From positions 1 through 18,387 of the forward strand of contig JAZULT010000013.1 in assembly GCA_045603225.1 (NCBI GenBank): a stretch of DNA of 18,387 nucleotides, in the 5' to 3' direction. A model generated the notes under the pieces. That model was not told the DNA's origin and made no database searches. It saw nothing but the letters and a program-made list of their open reading frames with translations. The number at the start of each line of letters is the position of its first letter. Position 1 is the first letter of the stretch. Shown in pieces: positions 1 through 7,672 of this stretch. The DNA is from RGIG9115 sp045603225. GTDB lineage: Bacteria > Bacillota > Clostridia > UBA1381. Both the position numbers and the translations under genes were made by a program.

Positions 1-10
1 TCAAAGAGAA

Positions 11-38
11 TATATTAAAATGTGCTCATTTTAATATA
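11..38. repeat. Perfect AT-rich hairpin (12-bp stem, 4-nt loop)
   Basis: TATATTAAAATG at 11-22 is the exact reverse complement of CATTTTAATATA at 27-38, with loop TGCT. It could be the terminator of a gene lying left of the window or a small cruciform. The stem has almost no GC and no clear U-run follows, so terminator function is uncertain. The stretch 39-82 is AT-rich and shows nothing else. Confidence 0.5.
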
Positions 39-82
39 GGTTTATTTTGTATACCAAAAATTTAACAATTTTTCTCATCAAC

Positions 83-115
83 ACAAAAAGGACCTCAATC
101 AGAGATCCTTTTTGT
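83..115 (-). terminator. Rho-independent terminator closing the minus-strand operon
   Basis: ACAAAAAGGA at 83-92 pairs perfectly with TCCTTTTTGT at 106-115, and a short CTC/GAG pairing extends into the loop. The A-run and T-run inside the arms make it symmetric, so it can stop transcription from either side. It lies 43 bp beyond the stop of the TIM-barrel gene at 159 and is the natural end of the proS-side transcript. Confidence 0.85.
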
Positions 116-158
116 AATTTAGGGACTTTTTAAACATCCCCGTTTTCTTTGTGAAAGG

Positions 159-992
159 TTATTTGTTCATTAAATTTGCCAGTCTGCAGGCACGAATATA
201 AACTTCTGCGATGTATTCTTCAATTTTCATATTATTGTACTTATCATTTTCATGTCTGTCAGGCTTGCTTAAGGTATTAAGCTCAAAAGTGAGAATTCCG
301 TTGTAATTATACTTGTTAAGGCGATCTGCAACGCTTTGCCAGTCGGTAATACCGTCAAACGGCAAGAGATGTAAATCGTCTATCCATGTAATTTCACCGT
401 TGAAATCACGTATTCCGAGATTGTCATTTATGTGAGTTGCAATAAGCCTGTCTCCGTAAAGTGCCATCATATCATTGCCTCTGTTATAACACTGTTCATG
501 TCCTGTATCCCAGCAAAAACCTACATTGTCACGTTCTTTGAATGTGTCCATGAGAGCGGCGAGATATTCGTCACCTTCTGTGTTTTCGAAGGCGATTTTA
601 ACACCAAGCTCCTTCGCTCTGTCAACGATTTTGCCATAGTTTTTGATTCCGTATTCATTCGGACCGTCGTTTGGACCGAAACCGATATAAGTATGTACAA
701 CCATTATCGGGACATTTATTTCGGCAGTCTCTTCGAGATATCTTAAAAGTTCATTGACCGCTTCTTCAGCTTCGTGGTTGTTCTTCCACATGTTTGCAGA
801 ATTTGCATACGGTGCATGAACAGATTGATATATCATACCAAGCTCGTCTGCCAGCTTTCTGCAGGCTTTGAAATCGACATCCCAATTAGTGAAAAATCCT
901 TCAAATCCCGTTTTGTGCAGAAGTCTTATCTGGTCCTCATATTTTAACTTGAATTGACTGCTCAGCCCTAAACATAATTTTGCTTTGTACAT
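159..992 (-). CDS. Sugar phosphate isomerase/epimerase family TIM-barrel protein
   Basis: This is a 277-residue protein of the xylose isomerase-like TIM barrel (AP endonuclease 2) superfamily, which contains metal-dependent sugar isomerases, epimerases and endonuclease IV. Likely metal-site and barrel motifs are visible in order: SVHAPYAN near 57-64, VVHTY near 98-102, AFENTE with Glu136, FCWDTGHE with Asp162 and His165, ATHIND with His187, and LTFEL with Glu237 on the last strand. There is no signal peptide, so it should be cytosolic. The ATG at 992 follows an AAGGA Shine-Dalgarno sequence. It is the last gene before the terminator at 83-115 and lies 80 bp downstream of proS. The substrate cannot be told from sequence: sugar, inositol or hydroxypyruvate chemistry are all possible. 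Family assignment is firm and specific function unknown. Confidence 0.88.
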   Translation of the reverse strand: MYKAKLCLGLSSQFKLKYEDQIRLLHKTGFEGFFTNWDVDFKACRKLADELGMIYQSVHAPYANSANMWKNNHEAEEAVNELLRYLEETAEINVPIMVVHTYIGFGPNDGPNEYGIKNYGKIVDRAKELGVKIAFENTEGDEYLAALMDTFKERDNVGFCWDTGHEQCYNRGNDMMALYGDRLIATHINDNLGIRDFNGEITWIDDLHLLPFDGITDWQSVADRLNKYNYNGILTFELNTLSKPDRHENDKYNNMKIEEYIAEVYIRACRLANLMNK

Positions 993-1035
993 TTAATCAC
1001 GTCCTTATATATTTGTTGCGATAATAATTATACTA

Positions 1036-1066
1036 AGGGATGCAAAACTGAGCTTTTCACATCCCT
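1036..1066 (-). terminator. Hairpin after proS, possible weak terminator
   Basis: AGGGATG at 1036-1042 pairs with CATCCCT at 1060-1066, with AAAA/TTTT pairing inside. On the minus strand the downstream sequence has only a broken T-run, so it is probably a weak terminator or processing hairpin between proS and the TIM-barrel gene. A TATAAT-like sequence follows on the minus strand, but no good -35 box was found with it. Confidence 0.4.
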
Positions 1067-1072
1067 ATTTGA

Positions 1073-2770
1073 TTATTTATACATTTCAACAACGCTGTTG
1101 ATTGCTTCATCAACTGACATAAGCTTTGCTTCTGCATCAGTTCTGAGCTTATATTCTACAATGCCTTCAGAAATCTTTTTACCTACAACAATTCGTACAG
1201 GAATACCGATAAGGTCACTGTCCTTAAATTTAACGCCTGCACGTTCAGGACGGTCGTCAATAAGAGCTTCGATTCCCTTATCAAGAAGAGTATTATATAT
1301 TTCTTCTGCGTTTTTAACCTGTTCTTCATCTTTGTGATTTACAGGAACAACACTTACCTGATAAGGAGCAATTGCAGGATTCCATATAATACCGTTTTCG
1401 TCATGTCCTTGCTCAATTGCGGCAGAAATACATCTTGTAACACCTATTCCGTAGCAGCCCATGATTACAGTTGTATTCTCGCTGTTTTCGTTAAGTGCTG
1501 TAAGACCGAGCGCTTCTGAGTACTTTGTACCGAGCTTAAATATGTGTCCAACCTCGATACCCATAGCTGTATTTATCGGCTGTCCACATTTCGGACAAGC
1601 ATCGCCTGTCTCGATTATTCTTATATCGGCAACCTGTGTTGCTTCAAAGTCTTTATTAATATTAACATTTTTGTAGTGATAGTCTGTTTCATTAGCGCCT
1701 ACAACGAAGTTTTTCATCATTGTAACTTCGTGGTCAACATAAACAGGAATTGAAAGACCTACAGGGCCTGCGAATCCTACCTCTGCCTTTGTTATTTCAC
1801 GAACCATTGCAGGTTCAGCAAGTTCAAGGTCATTTATGCAGCCAACAAGGTTTTTGAGCTTTACTTCATTGATTTCTCTGTCGCCACGAACCATTGCCGC
1901 AATGTAATTATCATCAGCTTTATAGATGATTGTTTTTGCGAATACATAAGGCTCTGTGCCTAAGAAATCAGTAAGCTCTTCGATAGTATGAGCATTCGGA
2001 GTGTGAATCTTTTCTATTGAAAGGTCTCCCTCAGGGAATGACTTTTCAGTAGGAATAGCTGCGGCTTTTTCGTAGTTTGCGGCGTATCCACACGCATCGC
2101 AGTATGCGATTGCATCTTCTCCTACAGGAGATTTAACCATAAATTCCTGGCTTCCGCTTCCGCCCATTGCACCTGAATCAGCATCAACTATTGTAAAGTC
2201 GAGACCGAGTCTTGTAAATATTCTGCAGTATGCGTCATACATTGCCTGATATGATTTGTCAAGTCCTTCCTGAGTCAAATCGAAGCTGTATGCATCTTTC
2301 ATTACAAATTCACGTCCGCGCATGAGACCGAAACGAGGTCTTCCCTCATCACGGTATTTTGTCTGAATCTGATACAGTGTTATAGGGTATTCTTTATAAG
2401 AACGAACCTCATTTATAACGGTCTGAGTGAAAAGCTCTTCATGTGTCGGGCCGAGACAGAAGTCACGTCCGTATCTGTCGTGGAGCTTAAACATACTTTC
2501 TCCGAATACGTCCCATCTTCCTGAAGCCTGATAGCTTTCAGCAGGAAGGAGCGCCGGCATTAAAAGTTCAAGAGCACCGGCTCTGTCCATTTCCTCGCGT
2601 ACGATGTTTTCTACTTTTTTAAGAGTACGAAGACCGAGAGGGAGATATGAATAAATTCCTGCCGCAAGACGTCTTATCATTCCGGCTCTCAGCATAAGCT
2701 GATGACTTGTTATTTCTGCTTCAGCCGGAACTTCTCTTAAGGTCGGCATTAAAAGCTTTGACATTCTCAT
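1073..2770 (-). CDS. proS: Prolyl-tRNA synthetase (bacterial type with editing insertion)
   Basis: ProS charges tRNA-Pro with proline in the cytosol and edits mischarged alanine. The 565-residue length fits the bacterial class IIa form. Visible parts are motif 1 around YSYLPLGLR (40-48), the TxE loop GPTHEE (107-112), motif 2 beginning KYRDEGRPRF (138-147), an inserted YbaK-like editing domain roughly between 225 and 390, motif 3 MGCYGIGVTR (437-446) and the C-terminal anticodon-binding domain. CDAC (224-227) and CPKC (392-395) bracket the insertion and may bind metal. The first ATG is used; AAAGGA lies 12 nt upstream, a slightly long spacing, and a second ATG two codons later is possible. 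The argB stop is 21 bp upstream, so the two are probably cotranscribed. No T-box leader is visible before proS. Confidence 0.98.
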   Translation of the reverse strand: MRMSKLLMPTLREVPAEAEITSHQLMLRAGMIRRLAAGIYSYLPLGLRTLKKVENIVREEMDRAGALELLMPALLPAESYQASGRWDVFGESMFKLHDRYGRDFCLGPTHEELFTQTVINEVRSYKEYPITLYQIQTKYRDEGRPRFGLMRGREFVMKDAYSFDLTQEGLDKSYQAMYDAYCRIFTRLGLDFTIVDADSGAMGGSGSQEFMVKSPVGEDAIAYCDACGYAANYEKAAAIPTEKSFPEGDLSIEKIHTPNAHTIEELTDFLGTEPYVFAKTIIYKADDNYIAAMVRGDREINEVKLKNLVGCINDLELAEPAMVREITKAEVGFAGPVGLSIPVYVDHEVTMMKNFVVGANETDYHYKNVNINKDFEATQVADIRIIETGDACPKCGQPINTAMGIEVGHIFKLGTKYSEALGLTALNENSENTTVIMGCYGIGVTRCISAAIEQGHDENGIIWNPAIAPYQVSVVPVNHKDEEQVKNAEEIYNTLLDKGIEALIDDRPERAGVKFKDSDLIGIPVRIVVGKKISEGIVEYKLRTDAEAKLMSVDEAINSVVEMYK

Positions 2771-2791
2771 ATTAACTCACAATCCTTTCGA

Positions 2792-3664
2792 TTAATAATT
2801 ATCACTTTTTATAAGTGTGCCTATACCTGATTTTGTAAATATTTCAAGGAGCAGACAGTGGGGAACACGTCCGTCTATGATATGTACACCTGTAACTCCT
2901 GCATCAATTGCGTCCATGCATCCCTGTACTTTAGGAATCATACCACCGCTGATTACACCGTTTTCTATCATTTCTGAAATTTCATTTTTGTGTGCTTCGT
3001 AAACAATGTTTCCGTCTGCATCCTTAACACCTTCAACATCGGTAAGCAAAATTAATTTTTCGGCATTTACTGCGGATGCAATTGCCGAAGCTACTGTATC
3101 TGCATTTATATTGTAGCTGTTTCCGTCAGCATCTGTGCCGATGGGTGCTACAACCGGTATATACTGGTCAGAAGTGAGACGTTCAAGAATTTCGGGTTTT
3201 ACAGTTACGATTTCACCGACATATCCAAGGTCTACTTTTTCGCCTTCAACTTCTGTGTATTTCTTTTCACATTCAATAAAGCTTCCATCAATACCGCAAA
3301 GACCTATTGCTTTTCCACCCTGAGCATTTACAAGTGAAACGATTTCCTTGTTTGTCTTACCGACTAATACCATTTGCGCAATACGCATTGTATCTTTATC
3401 GGTAACACGGAGACCATTAATAAATTCGCTTTTTACATTATGCTCGTTAAGCTCTGCAGAAATGTCAGGGCCACCGCCATGAACAACAATCGGGTTAAGA
3501 CCGATAAATTTAAGAAGAGTTATATCTTCCATAACAGAATGTTTGATTTCTTCGTTAATCATAGCGTTTCCACCGTATTTGATGACTACGGTTTTGCCGC
3601 TGAATTTTTGTATGTATGGCAGAGCTTCTATAAGAATACCTGCTTTTTTTATGAGTTCTTCCAT
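2792..3664 (-). CDS. argB: Acetylglutamate kinase, arginine-sensitive type
   Basis: ArgB phosphorylates N-acetyl-L-glutamate, the second step of arginine synthesis, in the cytosol. The 290-residue protein shows the amino acid kinase fold: Lys29 in VVIKYGGNAM, the glycine loop VVHGGGPD (60-67), NGLRVTD with Arg86, SYNINADT (183-190) and Lys245 in GGMIPKVQ. The N-terminal helix containing LIEALPYIQKF and the C-terminal GVHIIDGRVPH segment are typical of the hexameric, arginine-inhibited kinases such as those of Pseudomonas aeruginosa and Thermotoga maritima, so feedback inhibition by arginine is inferred. The ATG is preceded by GAGGTG with 5-nt spacing. It lies 16 bp after argC and 21 bp before proS. 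argJ and argD, often beside argCB, are absent here. Confidence 0.97.
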   Translation of the reverse strand: MEELIKKAGILIEALPYIQKFSGKTVVIKYGGNAMINEEIKHSVMEDITLLKFIGLNPIVVHGGGPDISAELNEHNVKSEFINGLRVTDKDTMRIAQMVLVGKTNKEIVSLVNAQGGKAIGLCGIDGSFIECEKKYTEVEGEKVDLGYVGEIVTVKPEILERLTSDQYIPVVAPIGTDADGNSYNINADTVASAIASAVNAEKLILLTDVEGVKDADGNIVYEAHKNEISEMIENGVISGGMIPKVQGCMDAIDAGVTGVHIIDGRVPHCLLLEIFTKSGIGTLIKSDNY

Positions 3665-3680
3665 GTTTACACCTCGTTAA

Positions 3681-4718
3681 TTACAGATAAAATCCCGGGA
3701 ATGAGAGTCCTGTGCCTTCTTCAAGACCGAACATAAGATTCATGTTTTGTACCGCCTGTCCTGCCGCACCTTTGACAATATTGTCAATTGCAGAAACTAT
3801 TACTGCACGGTTAAGTCTTTCATCAACAACGACACCTATATCCACAAAGTTTGAACCGGCAACGTGTTTTGTTTCCGGGAGTTCGCCTGCCGGATGTACT
3901 CTTACAAAAAATTCGTCTTTGTAGAATTCTTTGTAAAGGTCTGCAAGTTCTTCTGTTGTTATTTTCTTTTCGAGATTTATATAAATTGTAGAAAGAATTC
4001 CTCTTTTCTGAGGGATAAGGTGGGGAGTGAAAGATATAAGCACTTCCTCGCCTGCGAGCTTTGAAAGCTCCTGTTCGATTTCGGATGTATGTCTGTGAGT
4101 TGCGACTTTATATGCTTTTGAGTTTTCTGTACATTCACAGAACTGATATGGCAGAGCTGTAGTACGTCCTGCGCCTGTTACTCCGGATTTTGCATCTACA
4201 ATTACATTTTTTGTACTTCCGATTCCGCTTTTCATAAGCGGTGCTGCACCGAGGATTGAGCAGGTTGTATAACATCCGGGGTTACCTATTAAGTCAGCTT
4301 TTTTAATTTTTTCTCTGTGGAGTTCACAGAGTCCGTAAACTGATTTTTCAAGAAGCTCCGGTGAAGAATGTTCTTCTCCGTACCATTTTTCGTATACTTT
4401 CACATCATCATATCTGAAATCTCCGCTTAGGTCAATGACCTTAATTCCGAGATTTACAAGCTGAGGTATTACCTCTTTCGATGCACCGTGGGGAAGAGCT
4501 GTAAATGCTACATCGCATTTTGCCACCTCACTCATATCTATTTCTGTACATTCTTTTTCAAGGATGTGGTTAAAATTCTTATAAATATTGCTGATTTTCT
4601 CGCCGCTGAAGCTTTTTGACCCAAGAACTTCAAGAGACACCTCAGGGTGAGAGGTTAAAAGTCTTACAAGCTCAATTCCTGCATAGCCTGTAGCACCTAA
4701 TACTGCAACTTTAATCAT
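3681..4718 (-). CDS. argC: N-acetyl-gamma-glutamyl-phosphate reductase
   Basis: ArgC reduces N-acetylglutamyl phosphate to the semialdehyde with NADPH, the step after ArgB. The protein starts MIKVAVLGATGYAG, a Rossmann nucleotide-binding loop (GATGYAG at 8-14). The catalytic cysteine is Cys149 in LIGNPGCYTT, and TPHLIPQKRG holds the expected active-site histidine. At 345 residues it has the usual length. An upstream in-frame ATG would add 20 residues, but the start at 4718 is preceded by AAAGG at good distance and matches the family N-terminus. It is the first gene of argC-argB-proS. Its upstream region contains the foldable element at 4754-5005, so its promoter is probably inside or next to that element. 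No convincing ArgR box was found. Confidence 0.96.
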   Translation of the reverse strand: MIKVAVLGATGYAGIELVRLLTSHPEVSLEVLGSKSFSGEKISNIYKNFNHILEKECTEIDMSEVAKCDVAFTALPHGASKEVIPQLVNLGIKVIDLSGDFRYDDVKVYEKWYGEEHSSPELLEKSVYGLCELHREKIKKADLIGNPGCYTTCSILGAAPLMKSGIGSTKNVIVDAKSGVTGAGRTTALPYQFCECTENSKAYKVATHRHTSEIEQELSKLAGEEVLISFTPHLIPQKRGILSTIYINLEKKITTEELADLYKEFYKDEFFVRVHPAGELPETKHVAGSNFVDIGVVVDERLNRAVIVSAIDNIVKGAAGQAVQNMNLMFGLEEGTGLSFPGFYL

Positions 4719-4753
4719 GTATATCAGACCTTTCTTTTCCTTATGAAGAATTA

Positions 4754-5005
4754 CAGGGGTGTAAAAAAATGCACACACCGTTCAATGGCTTGTTTGCGTA
4801 GTTACGTTTTCAAAATTTCGTCAAAAACAATAGAATTTTGGTTAAAATCCGCAAATTGCGGATTTTTCCTGACTTTTATGCCATTGAACTACGAACGAAA
4901 CGAACCGCTTGACGTACCCACGTACGACTTCGGGCAGGAATTTATGTGATTTCATCACATAAACCTTCGTTTCGTCCGTTCTGCACTATTTTTTTACATC
5001 CCCTG
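4754..5005. mobile_element. MITE-like or structured-RNA inverted-repeat element between pnp and argC
   Basis: The ends form imperfect terminal inverted repeats: 4754-4773 begins CAGGGGTGTAAAAAAAT, and the reverse complement of 4982-5005 begins CAGGGGATGTAAAAAAAT. Further inverted repeats nest inside without crossing: GTTCAATGGC 4780-4789 with 4880-4889, CAAAATT 4811-4817 with 4834-4840, an 11-bp-arm palindrome at 4844-4866, a 13-base arm 4892-4904 with 4966-4978 (12 of 13 matching), CGTAC 4913-4917 with 4922-4926, and TTTATGTGAT 4941-4950 with 4954-4963. The whole could fold as one multibranched structure. No transposase is present and no clear target-site duplication is visible. It may be a miniature inverted-repeat element or a conserved RNA in the argC leader. 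Confidence 0.65.
4844..4866. terminator. Palindromic terminator-like hairpin inside the pnp-argC element
   Basis: Eleven bases on each side of a central A are exact reverse complements (core TCCGCAA/TTGCGGA) and a T-run follows on both strands. It could end the pnp transcript on the minus strand, although the U-run is longer on the plus strand (TTTTT). It is also one arm of the larger element at 4754-5005. Confidence 0.45.
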
Positions 5006-5021
5006 CTCATATTACCCGGAA

Positions 5022-7115
5022 TTATTCTTCGTTTTCCGGAGTTATTGCGTCTTTGTGAGATAAGCTGATTTTGCCGTTTTTAGCGTCAATATCCATTACT
5101 TTTACGAGAAGTCTGTCGCCTTCTTTAACAACGTCTTCTACCTTTTCAACTCTCTTGTTTGCGAGCTTTGAAATATGGCAGAGTCCGTCTTTTCCCGGAA
5201 GGATTTCAACGAATGCGCCAAATGTTGTAATAGTCTTAACGATACCGTCATAAATTTCACCGATTTCCGGTTCTTTTACGATAGCTTCGATAGCTGCTCT
5301 TGCAGCATCGCCTGAACACTGGTCAGCTGCAAAGATGTATATAGTACCATCTTCTTCGATGTCAATCTTTGCACCTGTGTCCGCGACAATCTTCTGAATA
5401 ACCTTACCGCCCTGACCGATTACTTCGCGAATCTTATCAGGGTCTATTTTCATTGTATCAACTTTCGGAGCATACTGTGAAAGTTCAACTCTTGGCATAT
5501 TTATTGCCTTTAGGATAACTTCGTCAAGAATCTGAATTCTTCCTGTTCTTGTTTTTCTGAATGCTTCTTCAATCACTTCGTATGTGAGACCGTCATTTTT
5601 TATATCAACCTGAATTGATGTAATACCCTTCTTAGTACCTGCAACTTTAAAGTCCATTTCACCGTAGAAGTCTTCAAGTCCCTGGATATCAACCATTGTT
5701 GTAAATCCGTTTTCTGTTGTGATAAGACCACATGAAATACCTGCAACAGGTGCTTTTATAGGTACACCGGCTGCCATGAGTGCAAGTGTTGAACCGCAGA
5801 CAGAACCCTGTGATGTTGAACCGTTTGAACTGAGTACTTCTGAAACAGTTCTTATAGCGTATGGGAATTCTGCTTCTGACGGAAGAACAGGAACGAGTGA
5901 ACGTTCAGCTAATGCACCATGACCGATTTCACGTCTTCCCGGTCCTCTTGAAGGTCTTGTTTCACCTACTGAGTATGAAGGGAAGTTGTAATGATGCATA
6001 TATCTCTTTGTTTCTTCAACGTCTATACCGTCAAGCTTCTGAATTTCAGAAAGGGGAGCAAGCGTTGCAACTGTAAGAACCTGTGTCTGACCTCTCTTGA
6101 AAAGACCTGAACCGTGAGTTCTGGGAAGTATATCAATTTCAGCAGATAGAGGTCTGATTTCGTCAAGACCGCGTCCGTCAACACGTCTGCCTTCGTAGAG
6201 CCATGCACGAACGATTTCTTTCTGCATTTTGTAAAGGATTTCGCCTAAGTCTGTTGCAATATCAGGATATTCTTCAGAGAGAGCTTCGATAAGTCTGTCA
6301 GATATAACTCCGATTCTCTCATCGCGTACATTTTTATCATCAGTATCAAGTGCATGCTGAAGATTTTCAAATTCCATATCTTTAATTCTGTCATAAAGTA
6401 CATGGTCAATATCGTAGTGTTCGTATTCAAATTTTTCCTTGCCGATTTCCTTTGTGATTTCTTCAATGAAATCGCAAAGTTCAATTATTGATTTGTGAGC
6501 GAACTTAAGTCCGTCAAGCATAACATCCTCAGGAACTTCGTTTGCGGCCGCTTCAATCATAACGATTTTCTCGCGTGTTCCGGCAACCGTAACGAGCATT
6601 TCACTTTTTTCTCTCTGCTCAACTGTTGGGTTTATAATATATTCACCGCCGATAAGACCGAGCCATACACCACCGATAGGACCGTTCCATGGTACATCGG
6701 AAATTGAAATTGCAATTGATGCACCAATCATAGCTGCAACTTCGGGAGGATTGTCCTGTTCAACAGAAAGAACTGTTGCAATTACTGTAACGTCATTTCT
6801 GAGGTCTGCCGGGAAAAGCGGACGGATAGGTCTGTCGATAACACGGCTTGTAAGGATAGCTTTTTCGCTTGGTTTACCTTCTCTCTTAATATATCCACCC
6901 GGGATTTTACCTACTGAATAAAGCTTTTCTTCGTAGTCGACTGAAAGAGGGAAGAAGTCAACACCTTCTCTCGGTGTTCTTGAAGCTGTAACGTTTACCA
7001 TTACAACTGTATCACCGTAGCGTACTAAACAGTGACCGTTTGTGAGTTCACACATTTTACCTGTTTCGATTACAAGCGGACGTCCCGCAAGCGTTGTTTC
7101 AAAAGTTCTGAACAT
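5022..7115 (-). CDS. pnp: Polyribonucleotide nucleotidyltransferase (PNPase)
   Basis: PNPase is a phosphorolytic 3'-5' exoribonuclease of mRNA decay that forms a cytosolic trimer. The 697-residue protein has the full family layout: a first RNase PH domain (about 1-135), an all-helical linker, a second RNase PH domain (about 295-530), a KH domain with IGQGGKVIQKI and a C-terminal S1 domain starting near IGEIYDGIVKTI. The start is set at the ATG at 7115 (MFRTFETTLAGRP), which has AAAGGAG 9 nt upstream and matches the family N-terminus. An in-frame ATG at 7163 would add 16 unconserved residues and run into a leader hairpin. The order rpsO-pnp is conserved in many bacteria. No truncation or missing domain was seen. 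Confidence 0.98.
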   Translation of the reverse strand: MFRTFETTLAGRPLVIETGKMCELTNGHCLVRYGDTVVMVNVTASRTPREGVDFFPLSVDYEEKLYSVGKIPGGYIKREGKPSEKAILTSRVIDRPIRPLFPADLRNDVTVIATVLSVEQDNPPEVAAMIGASIAISISDVPWNGPIGGVWLGLIGGEYIINPTVEQREKSEMLVTVAGTREKIVMIEAAANEVPEDVMLDGLKFAHKSIIELCDFIEEITKEIGKEKFEYEHYDIDHVLYDRIKDMEFENLQHALDTDDKNVRDERIGVISDRLIEALSEEYPDIATDLGEILYKMQKEIVRAWLYEGRRVDGRGLDEIRPLSAEIDILPRTHGSGLFKRGQTQVLTVATLAPLSEIQKLDGIDVEETKRYMHHYNFPSYSVGETRPSRGPGRREIGHGALAERSLVPVLPSEAEFPYAIRTVSEVLSSNGSTSQGSVCGSTLALMAAGVPIKAPVAGISCGLITTENGFTTMVDIQGLEDFYGEMDFKVAGTKKGITSIQVDIKNDGLTYEVIEEAFRKTRTGRIQILDEVILKAINMPRVELSQYAPKVDTMKIDPDKIREVIGQGGKVIQKIVADTGAKIDIEEDGTIYIFAADQCSGDAARAAIEAIVKEPEIGEIYDGIVKTITTFGAFVEILPGKDGLCHISKLANKRVEKVEDVVKEGDRLLVKVMDIDAKNGKISLSHKDAITPENEE

Positions 7116-7158
7116 ATTTAAATTCTCCTTTAATTTTAGATTTTCGGAGACTTTTTTT

Positions 7159-7205
7159 AGCACATAAACACAGCATACAAAGCTTGTCTGCTCTGTTTAT
7201 TTGCT
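7159..7205 (-). promoter_or_regulatory. Stem-loop in the pnp 5' leader
   Basis: The arms at 7159-7174 and 7190-7205 are near-perfect reverse complements, about 15 paired positions with one mismatch and one bulge. The loop is about 15 nt. It lies just downstream of the predicted pnp promoter and about 30 nt upstream of the pnp ribosome-binding site. In E. coli, pnp autoregulates through cleavage of a leader stem-loop by RNase III and PNPase. A comparable role here is only an inference from position and structure. Confidence 0.5.
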
Positions 7206-7220
7206 AAAATATAATCTCCG

Positions 7221-7249
7221 ATTATAGTAGTATAGGCAAGCGACTGCAA
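7221..7249 (-). promoter_or_regulatory. Candidate pnp promoter
   Basis: On the minus strand a perfect -10 box TATAAT (7226 to 7221) lies 17 nt from TTGCAG (7249 to 7244), a weak -35 match. The -10 box overlaps a 7-bp inverted repeat, TATAATC/GATTATA, at 7210-7226. It would give pnp its own start downstream of rpsO. Confidence 0.45.
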
Positions 7250-7298
7250 AAACCATGCAACCGTTTGCCTATACGCACACAGCGCAAAACAGACGTTT
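7230..7298 (-). repeat. Two inverted repeats between rpsO and pnp
   Basis: GTATAGGCAAGCG starting at 7230 pairs with CGTTTGCCTATAC ending at 7274, with one G-T pair. A second hairpin, GCAAAAC/GTTTTGC, lies within about 7283-7301 beside the rpsO stop. Neither is followed by a U-run on the minus strand, so they look more like 3'-end protecting or processing hairpins, or attenuator parts, than simple terminators. Confidence 0.45.
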
Positions 7299-7308
7299 TG
7301 CACCATTA

Positions 7309-7575
7309 TTATTTTCTGAGTCCGAGCTTAGCAACTAATGCTCTGTATCTTTCAATATCTTCATTCTTAAGATACTGGAGAAGACCACGTCTCTTACCAA
7401 CCATCATGAGAAGACCACGTCTTGAGTGATGATCCTTCTTGTGGAAGTTAAGGTGCTCATTGTTAAGATGATTAATTCTCTCTGTGAGAAGAGCAATCTG
7501 TACTTCCGGAGAACCTGTATCTCCTTCATGAGTAGCGTAAGTAGCGATAATTTCCTGTTTACGTTCTTTTGTCAT
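7309..7575 (-). CDS. rpsO: 30S ribosomal protein S15
   Basis: S15 is a primary 16S rRNA-binding protein of the small subunit. The 88-residue sequence has the family hallmarks GDTGSPEVQIALLTERI, HKKDHHSRRGLL and VGKRRGLLQYL, and ends LGLRK. The ATG at 7575 is preceded by AGGAGG with 8-nt spacing. A GTG three codons upstream sits inside the Shine-Dalgarno sequence itself and is rejected as the start. It lies between rpmE and pnp. The 91-bp leader has inverted repeats that could be an S15 autoregulatory site, listed separately. Confidence 0.98.
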   Translation of the reverse strand: MTKERKQEIIATYATHEGDTGSPEVQIALLTERINHLNNEHLNFHKKDHHSRRGLLMMVGKRRGLLQYLKNEDIERYRALVAKLGLRK

Positions 7576-7584
7576 GAATTTCAC

Positions 7585-7672
7585 CTCCTATAATCTGAAT
7601 AATCCCCGCACGCCGAGAATTCCGTTGGTGATTCGGAAATCTAAGACCGCGGTTAAATAAAGTTTTTTAACC
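7585..7672 (-). promoter_or_regulatory. rpsO leader with alternative hairpins, possible S15 autoregulatory RNA
   Basis: On the minus strand, the end of rpmE can form GGTTAAA/TTTAACC (arms 7666-7672 and 7651-7657), which overlaps the rpmE stop codon. Downstream, CCGC (7652-7649) can instead pair with GCGG (7609-7606) around an inner stem TTCCG/CGGAA (7638-7634 and 7624-7620). The first and second foldings share bases 7651-7652 and so compete. S15 leaders that bind the protein are known in Firmicutes. Membership here is inferred from position only. Confidence 0.35.

Noticed and set aside
4719..4756. Possible ArgR box upstream of argC (TATGAAGAATTACA)
   Set aside because: Only one half resembles the ARG box and there is no matching second half, so it is not reported as an operator.
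4870..4910. Minus-strand GTAGTTCAATGGC resembling a tRNA D-arm
   Set aside because: No acceptor stem, anticodon arm or T-arm can be assembled around it, and the bases are accounted for by the inverted repeats of the element.
4743..4949. 68-codon plus-strand open frame across the pnp-argC spacer
   Set aside because: It runs through the nested inverted repeats, has no ribosome site and no recognisable family. The repeat structure explains the open frame better.
7116..7163. N-terminal extension of pnp from the upstream ATG
   Set aside because: The 16 extra residues are not family-like and the extension lies across the true ribosome site and a leader hairpin.
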